From assembly GCA_020630015.1 (NCBI GenBank), contig JAHDCF010000006.1, positions 1 through 64,000 of the forward strand: a stretch of 64,000 nucleotides of DNA, in the 5' to 3' direction. A model generated the notes under the pieces. That model was not told where the DNA came from, searched no databases, and worked only from the letters and a program-made list of their open reading frames with translations. Shown here in pieces: positions 16,095 through 24,893 of the stretch (position 1 is the stretch's first letter; every line of letters starts with the position of its first letter). Origin of the DNA: Planktomarina sp. (lineage in GTDB: Bacteria > Pseudomonadota > Alphaproteobacteria > Rhodobacterales > Rhodobacteraceae). A program made the translations under genes and the position numbers.

Positions 16095-16604
16095 ATGATG
16101 CGAGTATTGGGCGTTGATCCGGGGTTAAGATCGATGGGATGGGGAATCATCGATGTCTCTGGTTCCAAGTTGCGGCATGTGGCGAATGGCCAATGTCAGA
16201 CCCAGTCTGGTCCTTTGGCCGAACGTTTGTGTTCTTTGTTTGATCAATTGTCCCATATTGTTGGTACCTTTGGCCCAACCGACGCAGCCGTTGAACAAAC
16301 CTTTGTAAACCGGGATGGGGCCGGCACCCTTAAATTGGGGCAGGCGCGGGGTATCGCCATGTTGGTGCCCGCGCAGGCGGGGCTTGTGATCGGTGAATAT
16401 GCCCCCAATGCGGTGAAAAAGGCCGTTGTTGGTGTTGGGCATGCAGATAAAAATCAAGTCAGCCATATGGTTAAGCTTCAGCTGCCGGGTGTGCAATTGG
16501 CGGGCCCTGATGCGGCGGATGCTTTGGCAATTGCGATTTGCCATGCCCATCACTTGCAATCGAAGGGCCAACTGAACGCAGCGTTGGCGAGGGCGGATCA
16601 ATGA
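16095..16604 (+). CDS. ruvC: Holliday junction endonuclease RuvC
   Basis: Resolves Holliday junctions by paired nicks, together with RuvAB. The 170-residue protein has the four acidic catalytic positions: D8 in LGVDPGLR, E67 in AAVEQTFVN, and D139 and D142 in GPDAADALA. The frame extends to 15996, but the ATG pair at 16095/16098 follows AGGGGC and begins the first beta strand. Its stop overlaps the ruvA start by 4 bp (ATGA), so ruvC and ruvA are translationally coupled. Confidence 0.95.
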   Translation: MMRVLGVDPGLRSMGWGIIDVSGSKLRHVANGQCQTQSGPLAERLCSLFDQLSHIVGTFGPTDAAVEQTFVNRDGAGTLKLGQARGIAMLVPAQAGLVIGEYAPNAVKKAVVGVGHADKNQVSHMVKLQLPGVQLAGPDAADALAIAICHAHHLQSKGQLNAALARADQ

Positions 16605-17251
16605 TTGGCAAACTGTCAGGCCGGGTGGAATTTAAGGGCGAAGATCACATCTTATTGGACGTTCGGGGTGTGGGATATTTGGTGTATTGTTCCAGTCGCA
16701 CCCTTGCCACCTTACCCCCGGTGGGGGAGGCAACCGCCCTTTATACCGATCTTTTGGTGCGCGAAGATCTTTTACAATTGTTTGGCTTTCCTACGATGGT
16801 TGAAAAGGAATGGCACAGGCTGTTGATGTCGGTGCAAGGGATCGGGGCCAAAGCATCGATGGCGATTTTGGGAACGCTGGGCCCTGATGGTGTCAGCCGG
16901 GCGATTGCCCTTGGGGATTGGAATGCCCTGAAATCGGCCAAGGGGGTTGGGCCAAAGTCCGCACAACGGGTTGTGAATGAACTTAAAGACAAAGCGCCCA
17001 GTGTTATGGCCATGTCGGGTGGGCCTGCGGTGGCCAGTGATGTGCCAGATCAAGATGTGATCGAACCCATTGCGCCAATCCAGATTCAAACCTCATCGGC
17101 GCAGGCGGATGCTCTGTCTGCCCTTGGGAATTTGGGCTATGCGCCGGGCGAGGCGGCAAGCGCCGTGGCCGAGGCATTGGGCGAAACCCCAGACGCCACA
17201 GAAGGGGAATTGATCCGCATGGCCTTGCGTCTTCTGGCCCCAAAGGGATAG
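16601..17251 (+). CDS. ruvA: Holliday junction branch migration protein RuvA
   Basis: Tetrameric DNA-binding subunit that recognises Holliday junctions and loads RuvB. The 216-residue protein has an N-terminal OB fold ([13 protein letters not shown] to about 62), two helix-hairpin-helix motifs ([13 protein letters not shown] near 76-88 and [13 protein letters not shown] near 111-123), a variable linker, and the C-terminal RuvB-contact domain (about 165-216, with [11 protein letters not shown]). Start at 16601 is fixed by the overlap with ruvC; ruvB follows after 9 bp. Confidence 0.95.
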   Translation: MIGKLSGRVEFKGEDHILLDVRGVGYLVYCSSRTLATLPPVGEATALYTDLLVREDLLQLFGFPTMVEKEWHRLLMSVQGIGAKASMAILGTLGPDGVSRAIALGDWNALKSAKGVGPKSAQRVVNELKDKAPSVMAMSGGPAVASDVPDQDVIEPIAPIQIQTSSAQADALSALGNLGYAPGEAASAVAEALGETPDATEGELIRMALRLLAPKG

Positions 17252-17260
17252 GCCCATTTT

Positions 17261-18280
17261 ATGACAAGCCCCGACCCGACCCTTAGGCCTGATGAACAGG
17301 CAGACGACAATGATCGTGCTTTGCGACCGCAGGTGTTGGATGAATTCATCGGTCAGGCCGAGGCGCGCGCAAACCTGAAGGTGTTTTTGCAATCGGCAAA
17401 ACAAAGGGGTGAGGCAATGGACCATACCCTGTTTCACGGCCCGCCGGGTTTGGGAAAAACCACTTTGGCGCAGATCATGGCGCGTGAATTGGGCGTGAAT
17501 TTCCGTATGACTTCTGGCCCCGTTTTGGCCAAAGCGGGGGATTTGGCAGCGATTTTGACAAATCTTGAAGCGCGCGATGTTTTGTTTATCGACGAAATCC
17601 ACCGCCTGAACCCTGTGGTGGAGGAGGTGTTATACCCCGCCCTAGAAGATTTTGAACTGGACCTCGTGATCGGGGAAGGGCCGGCGGCGCGGACCGTGCG
17701 GATTGAATTGCAACCCTTCACATTGGTTGGGGCGACCACGCGGTTGGGTCTTTTGACCACCCCCCTGCGGGATCGGTTCGGCATTCCAACGCGTTTGCAA
17801 TATTACACCGCCGATGAATTGTTTGAGATTGTCACACGCAATGCGCGGCTGTTGGGTGCGCCTGCCGATGATGATGGGGCGCGAGAGATTGCAAAACGGG
17901 CGCGGGGAACACCACGGATTGCCGGGCGTCTTTTGCGCCGGGTGGTGGATTTTGCGATTGTCCAAGGGGATGGAAAGATCACCCGCGCCTTGGCCGATCA
18001 TGCCCTGACACAGTTGGGGGTTGATGGTCTTGGCCTTGATGGGGCCGACAGGCGTTATTTGCGTTTGATCGCTGAAAATTATGCCGGCGGCCCAGTGGGG
18101 GTTGAGACGATGTCAGCGGCATTGTCAGAAAGCCGCGATGCGTTGGAAGAGGTGATTGAACCTTATCTGTTGCAGATGGGCCTGATTCAGCGCACCCCGC
18201 GCGGGCGGATGTTGGCCCAAAAGGCGTGGGATCATTTGGGATTGACTGCCCCAAAGCCGCAAAGTGATTTATTTGGATAA
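17261..18280 (+). CDS. ruvB: Holliday junction helicase RuvB
   Basis: Hexameric AAA+ motor that drives branch migration. The 339-residue protein has Walker A GPPGLGKT (60-67), Walker [10 protein letters not shown] (about 107-115), the sensor-1 region LVGATTRLG with arginine finger RDRFGI, sensor-2 [13 protein letters not shown], and the C-terminal winged helix (about 270-335). Length is normal. The ATG follows ruvA by 9 bp. Four bases after its stop the next gene starts, probably in the same operon. Confidence 0.97.
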   Translation: MTSPDPTLRPDEQADDNDRALRPQVLDEFIGQAEARANLKVFLQSAKQRGEAMDHTLFHGPPGLGKTTLAQIMARELGVNFRMTSGPVLAKAGDLAAILTNLEARDVLFIDEIHRLNPVVEEVLYPALEDFELDLVIGEGPAARTVRIELQPFTLVGATTRLGLLTTPLRDRFGIPTRLQYYTADELFEIVTRNARLLGAPADDDGAREIAKRARGTPRIAGRLLRRVVDFAIVQGDGKITRALADHALTQLGVDGLGLDGADRRYLRLIAENYAGGPVGVETMSAALSESRDALEEVIEPYLLQMGLIQRTPRGRMLAQKAWDHLGLTAPKPQSDLFG

Positions 18281-18284
18281 GACC

Positions 18285-18908
18285 ATGGACACGACCCAGA
18301 TCGAAAAACTTTTCACCCGTGCGGATGGATCATATGCCTTTGCCCGGTGGGGCAGGCCCATTGCACCGATTGCCTTTGGGGTTGAGGAAGAAACCCTTAC
18401 CATCATCAAAGGCGGGCTTGAGGCCGTGTGTCTGGCTGCCGGGCACCACATGGCCGAAACCGACCCAGAGTTGGGCAGCAACTTCATGGTCTTTTTCTTT
18501 CGGGATTGGGATGAACTGCCTGCGGTGAAAGACCTTGATCGTATGATCCCCGATCTTGTGCCTTTGGTGGAACGCCTGAAGGCGGCGGATGCCAATCAAT
18601 ATCGCATCTTCAGGTTTGACGAAGACGGCGCGATCAAAGCTTGCTTCGTATTCTTGCGGATGGATGAACATCTGTCGGCTGTTTCTGCTGATGTGCTGGT
18701 CCTGTCCCAAGTGGTGCAATCAATGGTGCTGTGGTCCGACACGGCGTTTCAAGACAGTTCGGCCTTGGCGGTGGTCGGCGACAAAACAATTTTGAAGCCA
18801 GAAATTTCGACCCTGCTGCGTGCCGCCTATGACCCGGTGATGCCGGGGGCCGCAAGTGATGCCAGTCACGCCTTACGATTGGCAGCACGGATGGGACAGC
18901 TAAACTGA
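18285..18908 (+). CDS. conserved hypothetical protein after ruvB
   Basis: A 207-residue soluble protein that I cannot name. No signal peptide or membrane segment is visible. It contains aromatic-rich stretches, FMVFFFRDWDELPAVKDLD (about 67-85), YRIFRFDEDGAIKACFVFLRMDEHL (about 112-136), and a mixed helical C-terminus. ATG at 18285, four bases after ruvB, has GGATAAG upstream; an in-frame start at 18264 would overlap ruvB. Its TGA shares a base with the next ATG (TGATG). Position suggests a role tied to DNA repair or just shared transcription. Confidence 0.7.
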   Translation: MDTTQIEKLFTRADGSYAFARWGRPIAPIAFGVEEETLTIIKGGLEAVCLAAGHHMAETDPELGSNFMVFFFRDWDELPAVKDLDRMIPDLVPLVERLKAADANQYRIFRFDEDGAIKACFVFLRMDEHLSAVSADVLVLSQVVQSMVLWSDTAFQDSSALAVVGDKTILKPEISTLLRAAYDPVMPGAASDASHALRLAARMGQLN

Positions 18909-19288
18909 TGTACTTTGCACCACTTGGATTTGCGGTTTTGTGTGCTTCGGTCGGAGTTTTCCAAATTTATGGTTTTGCAATGTTTTTCTCTGGCAAGTTC
19001 ATCCAGATGTTTATTTATTCATTTCTTCTTTGTTTCAGAATTCTCCTGTATTGCGTGCCACTTTTCATTTTGGGATTCTTCATCTTCAAAAGCGATTGGT
19101 GGCAAGTGTCAGTCGCAATTCAAATGGACATTGTGGTGAGTGGTTTGGGCATTTGGCTTTTTGCCGTTTGCATGATTAAAAGTTGGGAAAGTTTTGAAGG
19201 TTCCAAAGTTTTACGCTGGTATGCTGCTGGATGGAGCCTCCTTATTTTTTCCATTACACTGATGCTCATTCTGCAGGATGCTACATGA
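18908..19288 (+). CDS. unknown four-helix membrane protein
   Basis: A 126-residue, very hydrophobic protein with about four transmembrane segments (roughly 3-27, 32-60, 70-92, 104-122), rich in Phe, Cys, Tyr and Trp. It belongs to no family I recognise. The coding sequence is visibly more A/T-rich than ruvB before it and ybgC after it, hinting at weaker codon selection or later arrival. Despite this it is stitched into the operon: it begins by TGATG overlap with the preceding gene and ends by ATGA overlap with ybgC. Confidence 0.6.
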   Translation: MYFAPLGFAVLCASVGVFQIYGFAMFFSGKFIQMFIYSFLLCFRILLYCVPLFILGFFIFKSDWWQVSVAIQMDIVVSGLGIWLFAVCMIKSWESFEGSKVLRWYAAGWSLLIFSITLMLILQDAT

Positions 19289-19671
19289 CCCACCGCTTCC
19301 CCCTCACAGTATACTATGAAGACACCGACATGGGCGGCATTGTCTATTATGCCAATTACCTGAAGTTCATTGAACGGGCGCGGTCCACTTGGGTGGCGGA
19401 ACTTGGGGTGGATCAATTGGCCATGAAGGATGATGGCACCATCTTTGCAGTGCGTCGGGTTGAGGCGGATTATTTGGCTCCGGCCAAGATGGGGGATGAG
19501 TTGGAGGTGGTCACATCTGTTGAGGCCGCAACCCCCGCCAGATGGATCGTCAAACAGGATGTTTTACGCTCTGGCGACCTGTTGTTCACGGCACTTGTAA
19601 CAATTGTGGCTGTGTCAGAGGCGGGAAATCCCGTGCGTTTGCCGCCTGAATTGCGAAAAATGATCAATTAA
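19285..19671 (+). CDS. ybgC: Tol-Pal-associated acyl-CoA thioesterase
   Basis: A 128-residue hotdog-fold thioesterase that hydrolyses acyl-CoA or acyl-ACP and is conserved at the head of tol-pal clusters. The catalytic motif YYEDTDMGGIVYYANYL is at 9-25 with its aspartate, followed by FIERARSTW. The frame is open to 19231, but ATG at 19285 overlaps the upstream stop and begins the family sequence THRFPLTVYYED. A 98-bp gap with a good promoter separates it from tolQ. Confidence 0.93.
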   Translation: MTHRFPLTVYYEDTDMGGIVYYANYLKFIERARSTWVAELGVDQLAMKDDGTIFAVRRVEADYLAPAKMGDELEVVTSVEAATPARWIVKQDVLRSGDLLFTALVTIVAVSEAGNPVRLPPELRKMIN

Positions 19672-19686
19672 TCGAAACAATCCCCG

Positions 19687-19723
19687 TTAATTCTTGGTTA
19701 TTTTGCGCAAAACCGCCTATAAT
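19687..19723 (+). promoter_or_regulatory. tol-pal promoter with CtrA-like box
   Basis: TTGGTT (19694-19699), 18-nt spacer, perfect TATAAT (19718-19723). The sequence TTAA-N7-TTAT (19687-19701), one base from the CtrA consensus TTAA-N7-TTAA, overlaps the -35. The promoter should drive tolQ to cpoB; CtrA control is inferred. Confidence 0.6.
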
Positions 19724-19769
19724 ATAGTCGATAACGCGGCAGATAAGTCGCGAAGACAGAGGCGGACCA

Positions 19770-20444
19770 ATGGAAGCAGGACTCGATTTTTCGATCTGGG
19801 CCTTGTTTGATCGTGCAACTTTGCCGGTCAAACTGGTGATGATTATTCTTATTTTGGCATCGGTTTGGGCGTGGGCCATCACCATCAACAAATGGCTGGC
19901 CTATGGGCGTGCACGGCGTAAGGCCAAAAATTTTGATACGGCCTTTTGGTCTGGTGAGCCTTTGGATGGGCTCTTTGATCAAATCGGTGGAACACCCAAC
20001 GGCGCCTCGGAAATAATCTTTTCGGCTGGGATGACGGAATGGCGCCGGTCCCATCGCGAAGACGGTGCTTTGATCCCCGGTGCCCAGTCGCGTATCGAAC
20101 GTTCCATGGATGTGGCCCTGACGAAAGAGGCCGACAATTTGCAATCCGGTCTTGGGGTTTTAGCAACCATTGGGTCGGTAACGCCATTCATTGGTTTGTT
20201 CGGAACCGTTTGGGGCATCATGAACGCCTTTGTTGAGATTGCAGAACAACAAAACACCAGTTTGGCCGTTGTGGCCCCCGGCATCGCCGAGGCCCTGTTG
20301 GCCACAGGTCTGGGATTGTTGGCGGCGATCCCGGCTGTGATCTTTTACAACAAGCTGAGCGCGGACAGCGATCGTTTGATCGCCCGGTTCGAAGCCTTCA
20401 CAGACGAGTTTTCGACGATCCTTAGTCGCCAGTTGGGCAGTTAA
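19770..20444 (+). CDS. tolQ: Tol-Pal protein TolQ
   Basis: Proton-channel subunit of the Tol motor, which uses the proton gradient to hold the outer membrane in place during division. The 224-residue protein has three transmembrane helices (about 15-38, 131-155, 165-188), with the pore segments GVLATIGSVTPFIGLFGTVWGIMNAF and GIAEALLATGLGLLAAIPAVIFYN typical of TolQ/ExbB. It opens the tolQRAB-pal-cpoB run, just after ybgC and a TATAAT promoter; tolR starts 3 bp after its stop. Confidence 0.95.
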   Translation: MEAGLDFSIWALFDRATLPVKLVMIILILASVWAWAITINKWLAYGRARRKAKNFDTAFWSGEPLDGLFDQIGGTPNGASEIIFSAGMTEWRRSHREDGALIPGAQSRIERSMDVALTKEADNLQSGLGVLATIGSVTPFIGLFGTVWGIMNAFVEIAEQQNTSLAVVAPGIAEALLATGLGLLAAIPAVIFYNKLSADSDRLIARFEAFTDEFSTILSRQLGS

Positions 20445-20447
20445 CCC

Positions 20448-20912
20448 ATGGCTGGTCAACTTCATTCACCTGCCGGACGTCGCACCCGCCGACGCAGCCG
20501 GACCCGGCCAATGTCAGAGATCAACGTGACGCCATTTGTGGATGTCATGTTGGTTTTGCTTGTTGTGTTTATGGTGGCCGCCCCATTGTTAACGGTGGGT
20601 GTTCCGGTCGAATTGCCCAAAACGGCGGCATCAGCACTGCCTGCGGATACGGAAGAACCTTTGACGGTGACGGTTGGGGTTGATGGATCTTTGCTGATCC
20701 AAACCACCGAAGTTGCGGAGGAAGAATTTCTGACCCGCCTGCGCGGCATTTCTGAGGCACGCGAAGACAAACGTGTGTACCTGCGGGCCGATGGTGCCAT
20801 TCCATATACCCGCGTGATGGAGGTGATGGGCGCCCTGAATGGTGCTGGGTTTACCGATATTGGTCTTGTCACAGATGTTGGCGGCCCTTCCTTTGGGGCA
20901 GACGGGGGGTAA
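20448..20912 (+). CDS. tolR: Tol-Pal protein TolR
   Basis: ExbD/TolR-type motor subunit with one N-terminal transmembrane helix (about 32-50) and a periplasmic domain. The signature MSEINVTPFVDVMLVLLVVF includes the proton-carrying aspartate (D28 or so, FVDVM). The first 20 residues are basic and cytoplasmic. The 154-residue length fits. It follows tolQ by 3 bp and precedes the TolA-like gene by 6 bp. Confidence 0.95.
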   Translation: MAGQLHSPAGRRTRRRSRTRPMSEINVTPFVDVMLVLLVVFMVAAPLLTVGVPVELPKTAASALPADTEEPLTVTVGVDGSLLIQTTEVAEEEFLTRLRGISEAREDKRVYLRADGAIPYTRVMEVMGALNGAGFTDIGLVTDVGGPSFGADGG

Positions 20913-20918
20913 CACCCG

Positions 20919-22157
20919 ATGTCGGCTGGTACATATATATCTGTCATTGGCCATGTTGGGTTGGTGGGGTGGATGCTGTTTGGGACGGGCTTTACACCAC
21001 GCGAAGATGTGCCTGAGATCACGCCTGTTACGATTGTGACCACGGCTGCATTTGATACGTTGAATGCATCCCCTCAGCCGTCTCCAACCCAAGAGGTTGA
21101 AACACCAACGCCTGAGGTATCGGTGGAAGAGACCCCGCAACCGCCTCAATCGGTGCAAGAGGAAACCCCCCAACAGTCGCAGCAGGAAACGCCGCAGACC
21201 CCCAGTGTGGACGAAGCGCCGCAACCCCCGGCCGCACCTGAGCCTGAGCCTGAGCCTGAACCGGCTACGCCCGAGCCCGAGCCTGAGCCACAGCCCGTGG
21301 CGGAACCGCAACCCGCCCCCGTGGCAGAGGTTGTAACGGCCTTGACCCAAAGCATTCGCCCGGTGCCGCGTCCGGCGGATCGGGTTGCACAAGAAACGAT
21401 CGAGGCCCCCGATACCCCTGCGCAAGAAGGGCCGGAGGTACAGCAAGAAACCGCAGAGGCGCCAACAGAGGAACCAACCCCAACGGTGGAAGAAACCACA
21501 GCCCCCGTTGAAACTGCGTCGGAAATTGTGACCGAAGCGGAAACCCCTGCCAGTGCTGCACCCAGCACCGCAATGCGCCCCTTGGCCCGCCCAACCCCGA
21601 CAGAGGTGGTTGAGGCCCCAACGCCTGACCCAGAACCCACCACCGAACCGGAGCCGACCCCGACCCCGACCCAAGACGTGGAGGTGGCAAGCAGTTCTGC
21701 GCCGGCGACCTCTGGCCGGCCCCAAACCCGGCCACAGTCGTTGGAAACCCAATCGGCCCCTGAGGCAGGTGTGGATCAAACGGCCCTTGCCGCCGCCTTG
21801 GAAGAGGCATTGGGCACCCCAGATGTGGCAGAGGTGCAACCCCTGACGGCGGATGAATTGCGTGGTTTGCAGTTGCAGATGCATTGTTGGAATGTGGGGT
21901 CTTTGTCCACGGATGCGTTGGCGTCTAAAATTGTTGTTGCGGTGGAATTAACCCGCGACGCGCGGCCAGTTCCCAGCAGCATAAAACTTATTGAAACCCT
22001 AGAGGGCACCCAAGCAGGTGCCGATCAAGCGTTCGAGGCAGCCCGTCGTGGCATTTTGGAATGCGGCATTGATGGGTTTGATCTTCCCGACGAGAAGTTC
22101 GAATTCTGGCGCAGCCTTGAACTTGTCTTTAACCCAGAAAGCATGAGGGCAAAATGA
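20919..22157 (+). CDS. tolA: cell envelope integrity protein TolA
   Basis: Links the TolQR motor to outer-membrane Pal. The 412-residue protein has one N-terminal transmembrane helix (about 6-24), a long low-complexity periplasmic arm (about 50-300) rich in Pro, Glu, Thr and Gln with EPEPEP and PTPTP runs, and a C-terminal TonB-like domain (about 315-412) with LQMHCWNVG and [10 protein letters not shown], the latter cysteine pair matching the TolA domain. The arm is proline/glutamate-rich rather than the alanine/lysine helix of E. coli. It overlaps tolB by 4 bp. Confidence 0.85.
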   Translation: MSAGTYISVIGHVGLVGWMLFGTGFTPREDVPEITPVTIVTTAAFDTLNASPQPSPTQEVETPTPEVSVEETPQPPQSVQEETPQQSQQETPQTPSVDEAPQPPAAPEPEPEPEPATPEPEPEPQPVAEPQPAPVAEVVTALTQSIRPVPRPADRVAQETIEAPDTPAQEGPEVQQETAEAPTEEPTPTVEETTAPVETASEIVTEAETPASAAPSTAMRPLARPTPTEVVEAPTPDPEPTTEPEPTPTPTQDVEVASSSAPATSGRPQTRPQSLETQSAPEAGVDQTALAAALEEALGTPDVAEVQPLTADELRGLQLQMHCWNVGSLSTDALASKIVVAVELTRDARPVPSSIKLIETLEGTQAGADQAFEAARRGILECGIDGFDLPDEKFEFWRSLELVFNPESMRAK

Positions 22158-23470
22158 TACGAATTTTTGCAATATGGTTGACCAGTCTGTGTCTGGCTAC
22201 AATGGCCGCGGCGCAATCAAAGCCCCTGCGGATTGAGATTAATGATGGGGTGATTGAACCTCTGAGTTATGCAATCCCAAATTTCGAAGCAGAAACACTT
22301 GCGGCGGGTCCTGTGGCCGAACAATTAACCCGGGTGATCGCAAGTGATTTGACGGGAAGTGGCCTGTTTCGCGAACTTCCCGCCAGTACATTTATTGCGC
22401 AACGCAAAACTTTTGCAGAACCGGTGCGGTATCCCGATTGGCGCGCCATCAACACCCAAGCGTTGATCACCGGTGCGGTTGCGGTGGATGGTGGTGGCCG
22501 TTTGACCGTCAAGTTCCGCGTTTTTGATATCTTTTCTGGCAAAGAGCTGGGCAAAGGGTTGCAACTGGCCGGATCTGTGAATGGGGTCCGGCGCATGGCA
22601 CATAAAGTGGCCGATCAGGTGTATTCGCGCATCACCGGAGAGGGGCCATATTTCGACAGTAAGGTTGTGTTTGTGTCTGAAACCGGGCCCAAGGACAATC
22701 GTCGGAAACGGTTGGCCATTATGGATTATGATGGTGCGAATGTTCAGTTTTTGACTGATAGCCGCGCCATTGTTTTGAAACCTCGCATGTCCAAAGATGG
22801 GCGGCAGGTGCTGTACACCAGTTACGAATCTGGATCACCGCAGATTTATCAAATGAACTTGGCCAATGTTCAACGCCGCGCGTTGCCAACACCAACAGGC
22901 GGCATGGCATTTTCCCCTCGGTTTTCCCCAAACGGCGAACGAGTTGTCTATTCCTATGAGGTTGGGGGAAATACGGATGTGTATTTGATGGATGTGGCAT
23001 CAGCGCGATCTGCACGTTTGACCAATTCCCCCTCTATCGAAACGGCACCCAGCTTTTCCCCAGATGGACGCCAGATCGTTTTTGAAAGCGATCGCAGTGG
23101 CACCCAACAGCTGTATATTATGCCCATTTCAGGGGGCGAGCCGCGCAGGATTTCCTTTGGTCAGGGGCGTTATGGGTCACCCGTTTGGTCACCACGGGGT
23201 GATCTGATTGCGTTCACCAAACAAACCAAAGGTCGTTTTGGAATTGGCGTTATGCGTGTCGATGGATCCGAAGAACGCCTTTTGTCGGCATCCTTTTTGG
23301 ATGAAGGGCCGACATGGTCACCCAATGGTCGTGTGATCATGTTCACCCGTGAAACCCAAGGCGCCAGCGGCGCACCGGCATTGTATTCGGTTGATATCAC
23401 CGGGCGAAATTTACGCAAAATACCTTTGAAATCACCGGCCTCTGATCCGGCATGGGGGCCAGTTCAATGA
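22154..23470 (+). CDS. tolB: Tol-Pal protein TolB
   Basis: Periplasmic protein that binds Pal and TolA. The 438-residue product has a signal peptide (about 1-20, ending AAA before QSK), an N-terminal alpha/beta domain (to about 165) and a six-bladed beta propeller with repeated S-P-D/N-G motifs ([44 protein letters not shown]). Length is normal. Start is fixed by ATGA overlap with tolA. Confidence 0.96.
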   Translation: MIRIFAIWLTSLCLATMAAAQSKPLRIEINDGVIEPLSYAIPNFEAETLAAGPVAEQLTRVIASDLTGSGLFRELPASTFIAQRKTFAEPVRYPDWRAINTQALITGAVAVDGGGRLTVKFRVFDIFSGKELGKGLQLAGSVNGVRRMAHKVADQVYSRITGEGPYFDSKVVFVSETGPKDNRRKRLAIMDYDGANVQFLTDSRAIVLKPRMSKDGRQVLYTSYESGSPQIYQMNLANVQRRALPTPTGGMAFSPRFSPNGERVVYSYEVGGNTDVYLMDVASARSARLTNSPSIETAPSFSPDGRQIVFESDRSGTQQLYIMPISGGEPRRISFGQGRYGSPVWSPRGDLIAFTKQTKGRFGIGVMRVDGSEERLLSASFLDEGPTWSPNGRVIMFTRETQGASGAPALYSVDITGRNLRKIPLKSPASDPAWGPVQ

Positions 23471-23535
23471 GATTGGACAATCCCCATGGGCGAGACCGAA
23501 AAAATATGTTATATCCGCATGAAGGAGTGGGTTTT

Positions 23536-24090
23536 ATGAAGTATTCAGTTTTGGCAATGGTGCTTTTGGTTGCGGTCGCGGGCTGCACAAAGAAGACCTC
23601 TCCGTTTGCGCCGGAATATGTGGAAGTCCCTGCACAACGTCCATCTGATTTGGGTGTTGATACCTCGGCGACGTCAAATTCAAATACAAAACCAACACAA
23701 ATTACGCAAAACACCCTCAGCCCGACATCACCAGAGTATTTCAAGAAATCGGTGGGTGATCGGGTTTTGTTTGATGTGGATGCGTACACATTGAATGCCG
23801 GTGGTAAATCCATTTTGGACGGCCAAATTCGGTGGTTGAAAGACAATCCTGGTTACATGGTTGTCATTGAAGGCCACGCCGATGAACAAGGAACACGCGA
23901 ATACAACTTGGCGCTGGGTGCGCGCCGGGCCCAATCCGTGCGGGATTACATGGTGGCGAATGGTGTTTCGCCTTCGCGTATTCGCACCCTGAGCCTTGGT
24001 AAAGAACGGCCGCTTGAAATTTGCAGCCAAGAATCTTGTTATGCCAAAAACCGTCGCGCTGTGACTGTTTTGGCAGGTGGGATCAGCTAA
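23536..24090 (+). CDS. pal: peptidoglycan-associated lipoprotein
   Basis: Outer-membrane lipoprotein that anchors the membrane to peptidoglycan and binds TolB. The 184-residue precursor has a lipobox VAVAGC (C17) and a C-terminal OmpA-like domain (about 75-180) with EGHADEQGTREYNLALGARRA, the diaminopimelate-binding region. The ORF is open to 23452, overlapping tolB, but ATG at 23536 has GAAGGAG upstream and the lipoprotein signal begins there. A possible extra promoter for pal lies in the 65-bp gap after tolB. Confidence 0.96.
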   Translation: MKYSVLAMVLLVAVAGCTKKTSPFAPEYVEVPAQRPSDLGVDTSATSNSNTKPTQITQNTLSPTSPEYFKKSVGDRVLFDVDAYTLNAGGKSILDGQIRWLKDNPGYMVVIEGHADEQGTREYNLALGARRAQSVRDYMVANGVSPSRIRTLSLGKERPLEICSQESCYAKNRRAVTVLAGGIS

Positions 24091-24095
24091 GATAA

Positions 24096-24893
24096 ATGGG
24101 ACGCCTTCTTGCGACAGTTTTTCTGATTGCCGGGTGGGCGTCCCTTTCATCGGCAGATACGCTTGCCGATGTTCGCGCAGATTTAGGTGCGTTGCGTGCC
24201 GAAATCCAAGATATTGCCGCAGAATTGCGCACAACACGCATGGCGACCAATTTGCCCGATGGGGCGTTAATTGATCGCGTTTCCACGATTGAATCCGCTT
24301 TGCAACGCATGACGGCGAATGTGGAAAACCTAGAATTTCGCATCGCACAGCTTGTTGAAACCGGCGGGCAAAAATTAACAGCGCTGGAACGGCGCATCTG
24401 CGCAATGGAAGCTGGATGCGATCCCGCTTCGGTGGGAACGGCCATTCCATTGGATCAACAAAACACAAATGGTGCAGGTCCCAATGCAATTCCATCTGGC
24501 GTTATTATGACGGTGACAGAACAGCGCGAGTTTGACCAAGCCCGCGAGGTTTTGGACAATGGCGATCCCGCCACCGCGGCGGCCATGTTGCGTGAATTTG
24601 CATCAACCTATCCGGGGGGGCCAATTACGCAGCAGGCATTCTATTTGTTGGGACAAGCGGAAACAGAACTGGACAACCACAAACAGGCGGCCCGTGCATT
24701 TCTAAGCGCTTATTCCACCGATCCAAGCAGTGTTCTTGCGGCTGATGCCTTGTTTCAGCTGAGCTTGTCTTTTGAAAAACTGGGCCGCACGCGTGAGGCA
24801 TGCGTGACATTGTCAGAAGTTGAAATCAGATTTCCAAGCAGTGCCGCTGCCTCGGCCGCGTTAAGCGCCATGTCAGATCTTGGATGCACATGA
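24096..24893 (+). CDS. cpoB: cell division coordinator CpoB/YbgF
   Basis: Periplasmic TPR protein that coordinates peptidoglycan synthesis and outer-membrane constriction with Tol-Pal. The 265-residue precursor has a signal peptide (about 1-20), a coiled coil (about 22-95, DVRADLGALRAEIQDIAAEL) for trimerisation, a low-complexity linker, and TPR repeats from about 140 to 260 (EQREFDQAREVLDNGD, AFYLLGQAETELDNHKQAARAFL). It starts 5 bp after pal and its last bases overlap tilS. Confidence 0.92.
   Translation: MGRLLATVFLIAGWASLSSADTLADVRADLGALRAEIQDIAAELRTTRMATNLPDGALIDRVSTIESALQRMTANVENLEFRIAQLVETGGQKLTALERRICAMEAGCDPASVGTAIPLDQQNTNGAGPNAIPSGVIMTVTEQREFDQAREVLDNGDPATAAAMLREFASTYPGGPITQQAFYLLGQAETELDNHKQAARAFLSAYSTDPSSVLAADALFQLSLSFEKLGRTREACVTLSEVEIRFPSSAAASAALSAMSDLGCT

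Noticed and set aside
20631-21884. 417-codon open frame antisense to tolR/tolA
   Set aside because: It mirrors the repetitive Pro/Glu codons of tolA; the product is Arg/Leu/Gly-rich low complexity with no domain and no ribosome site.
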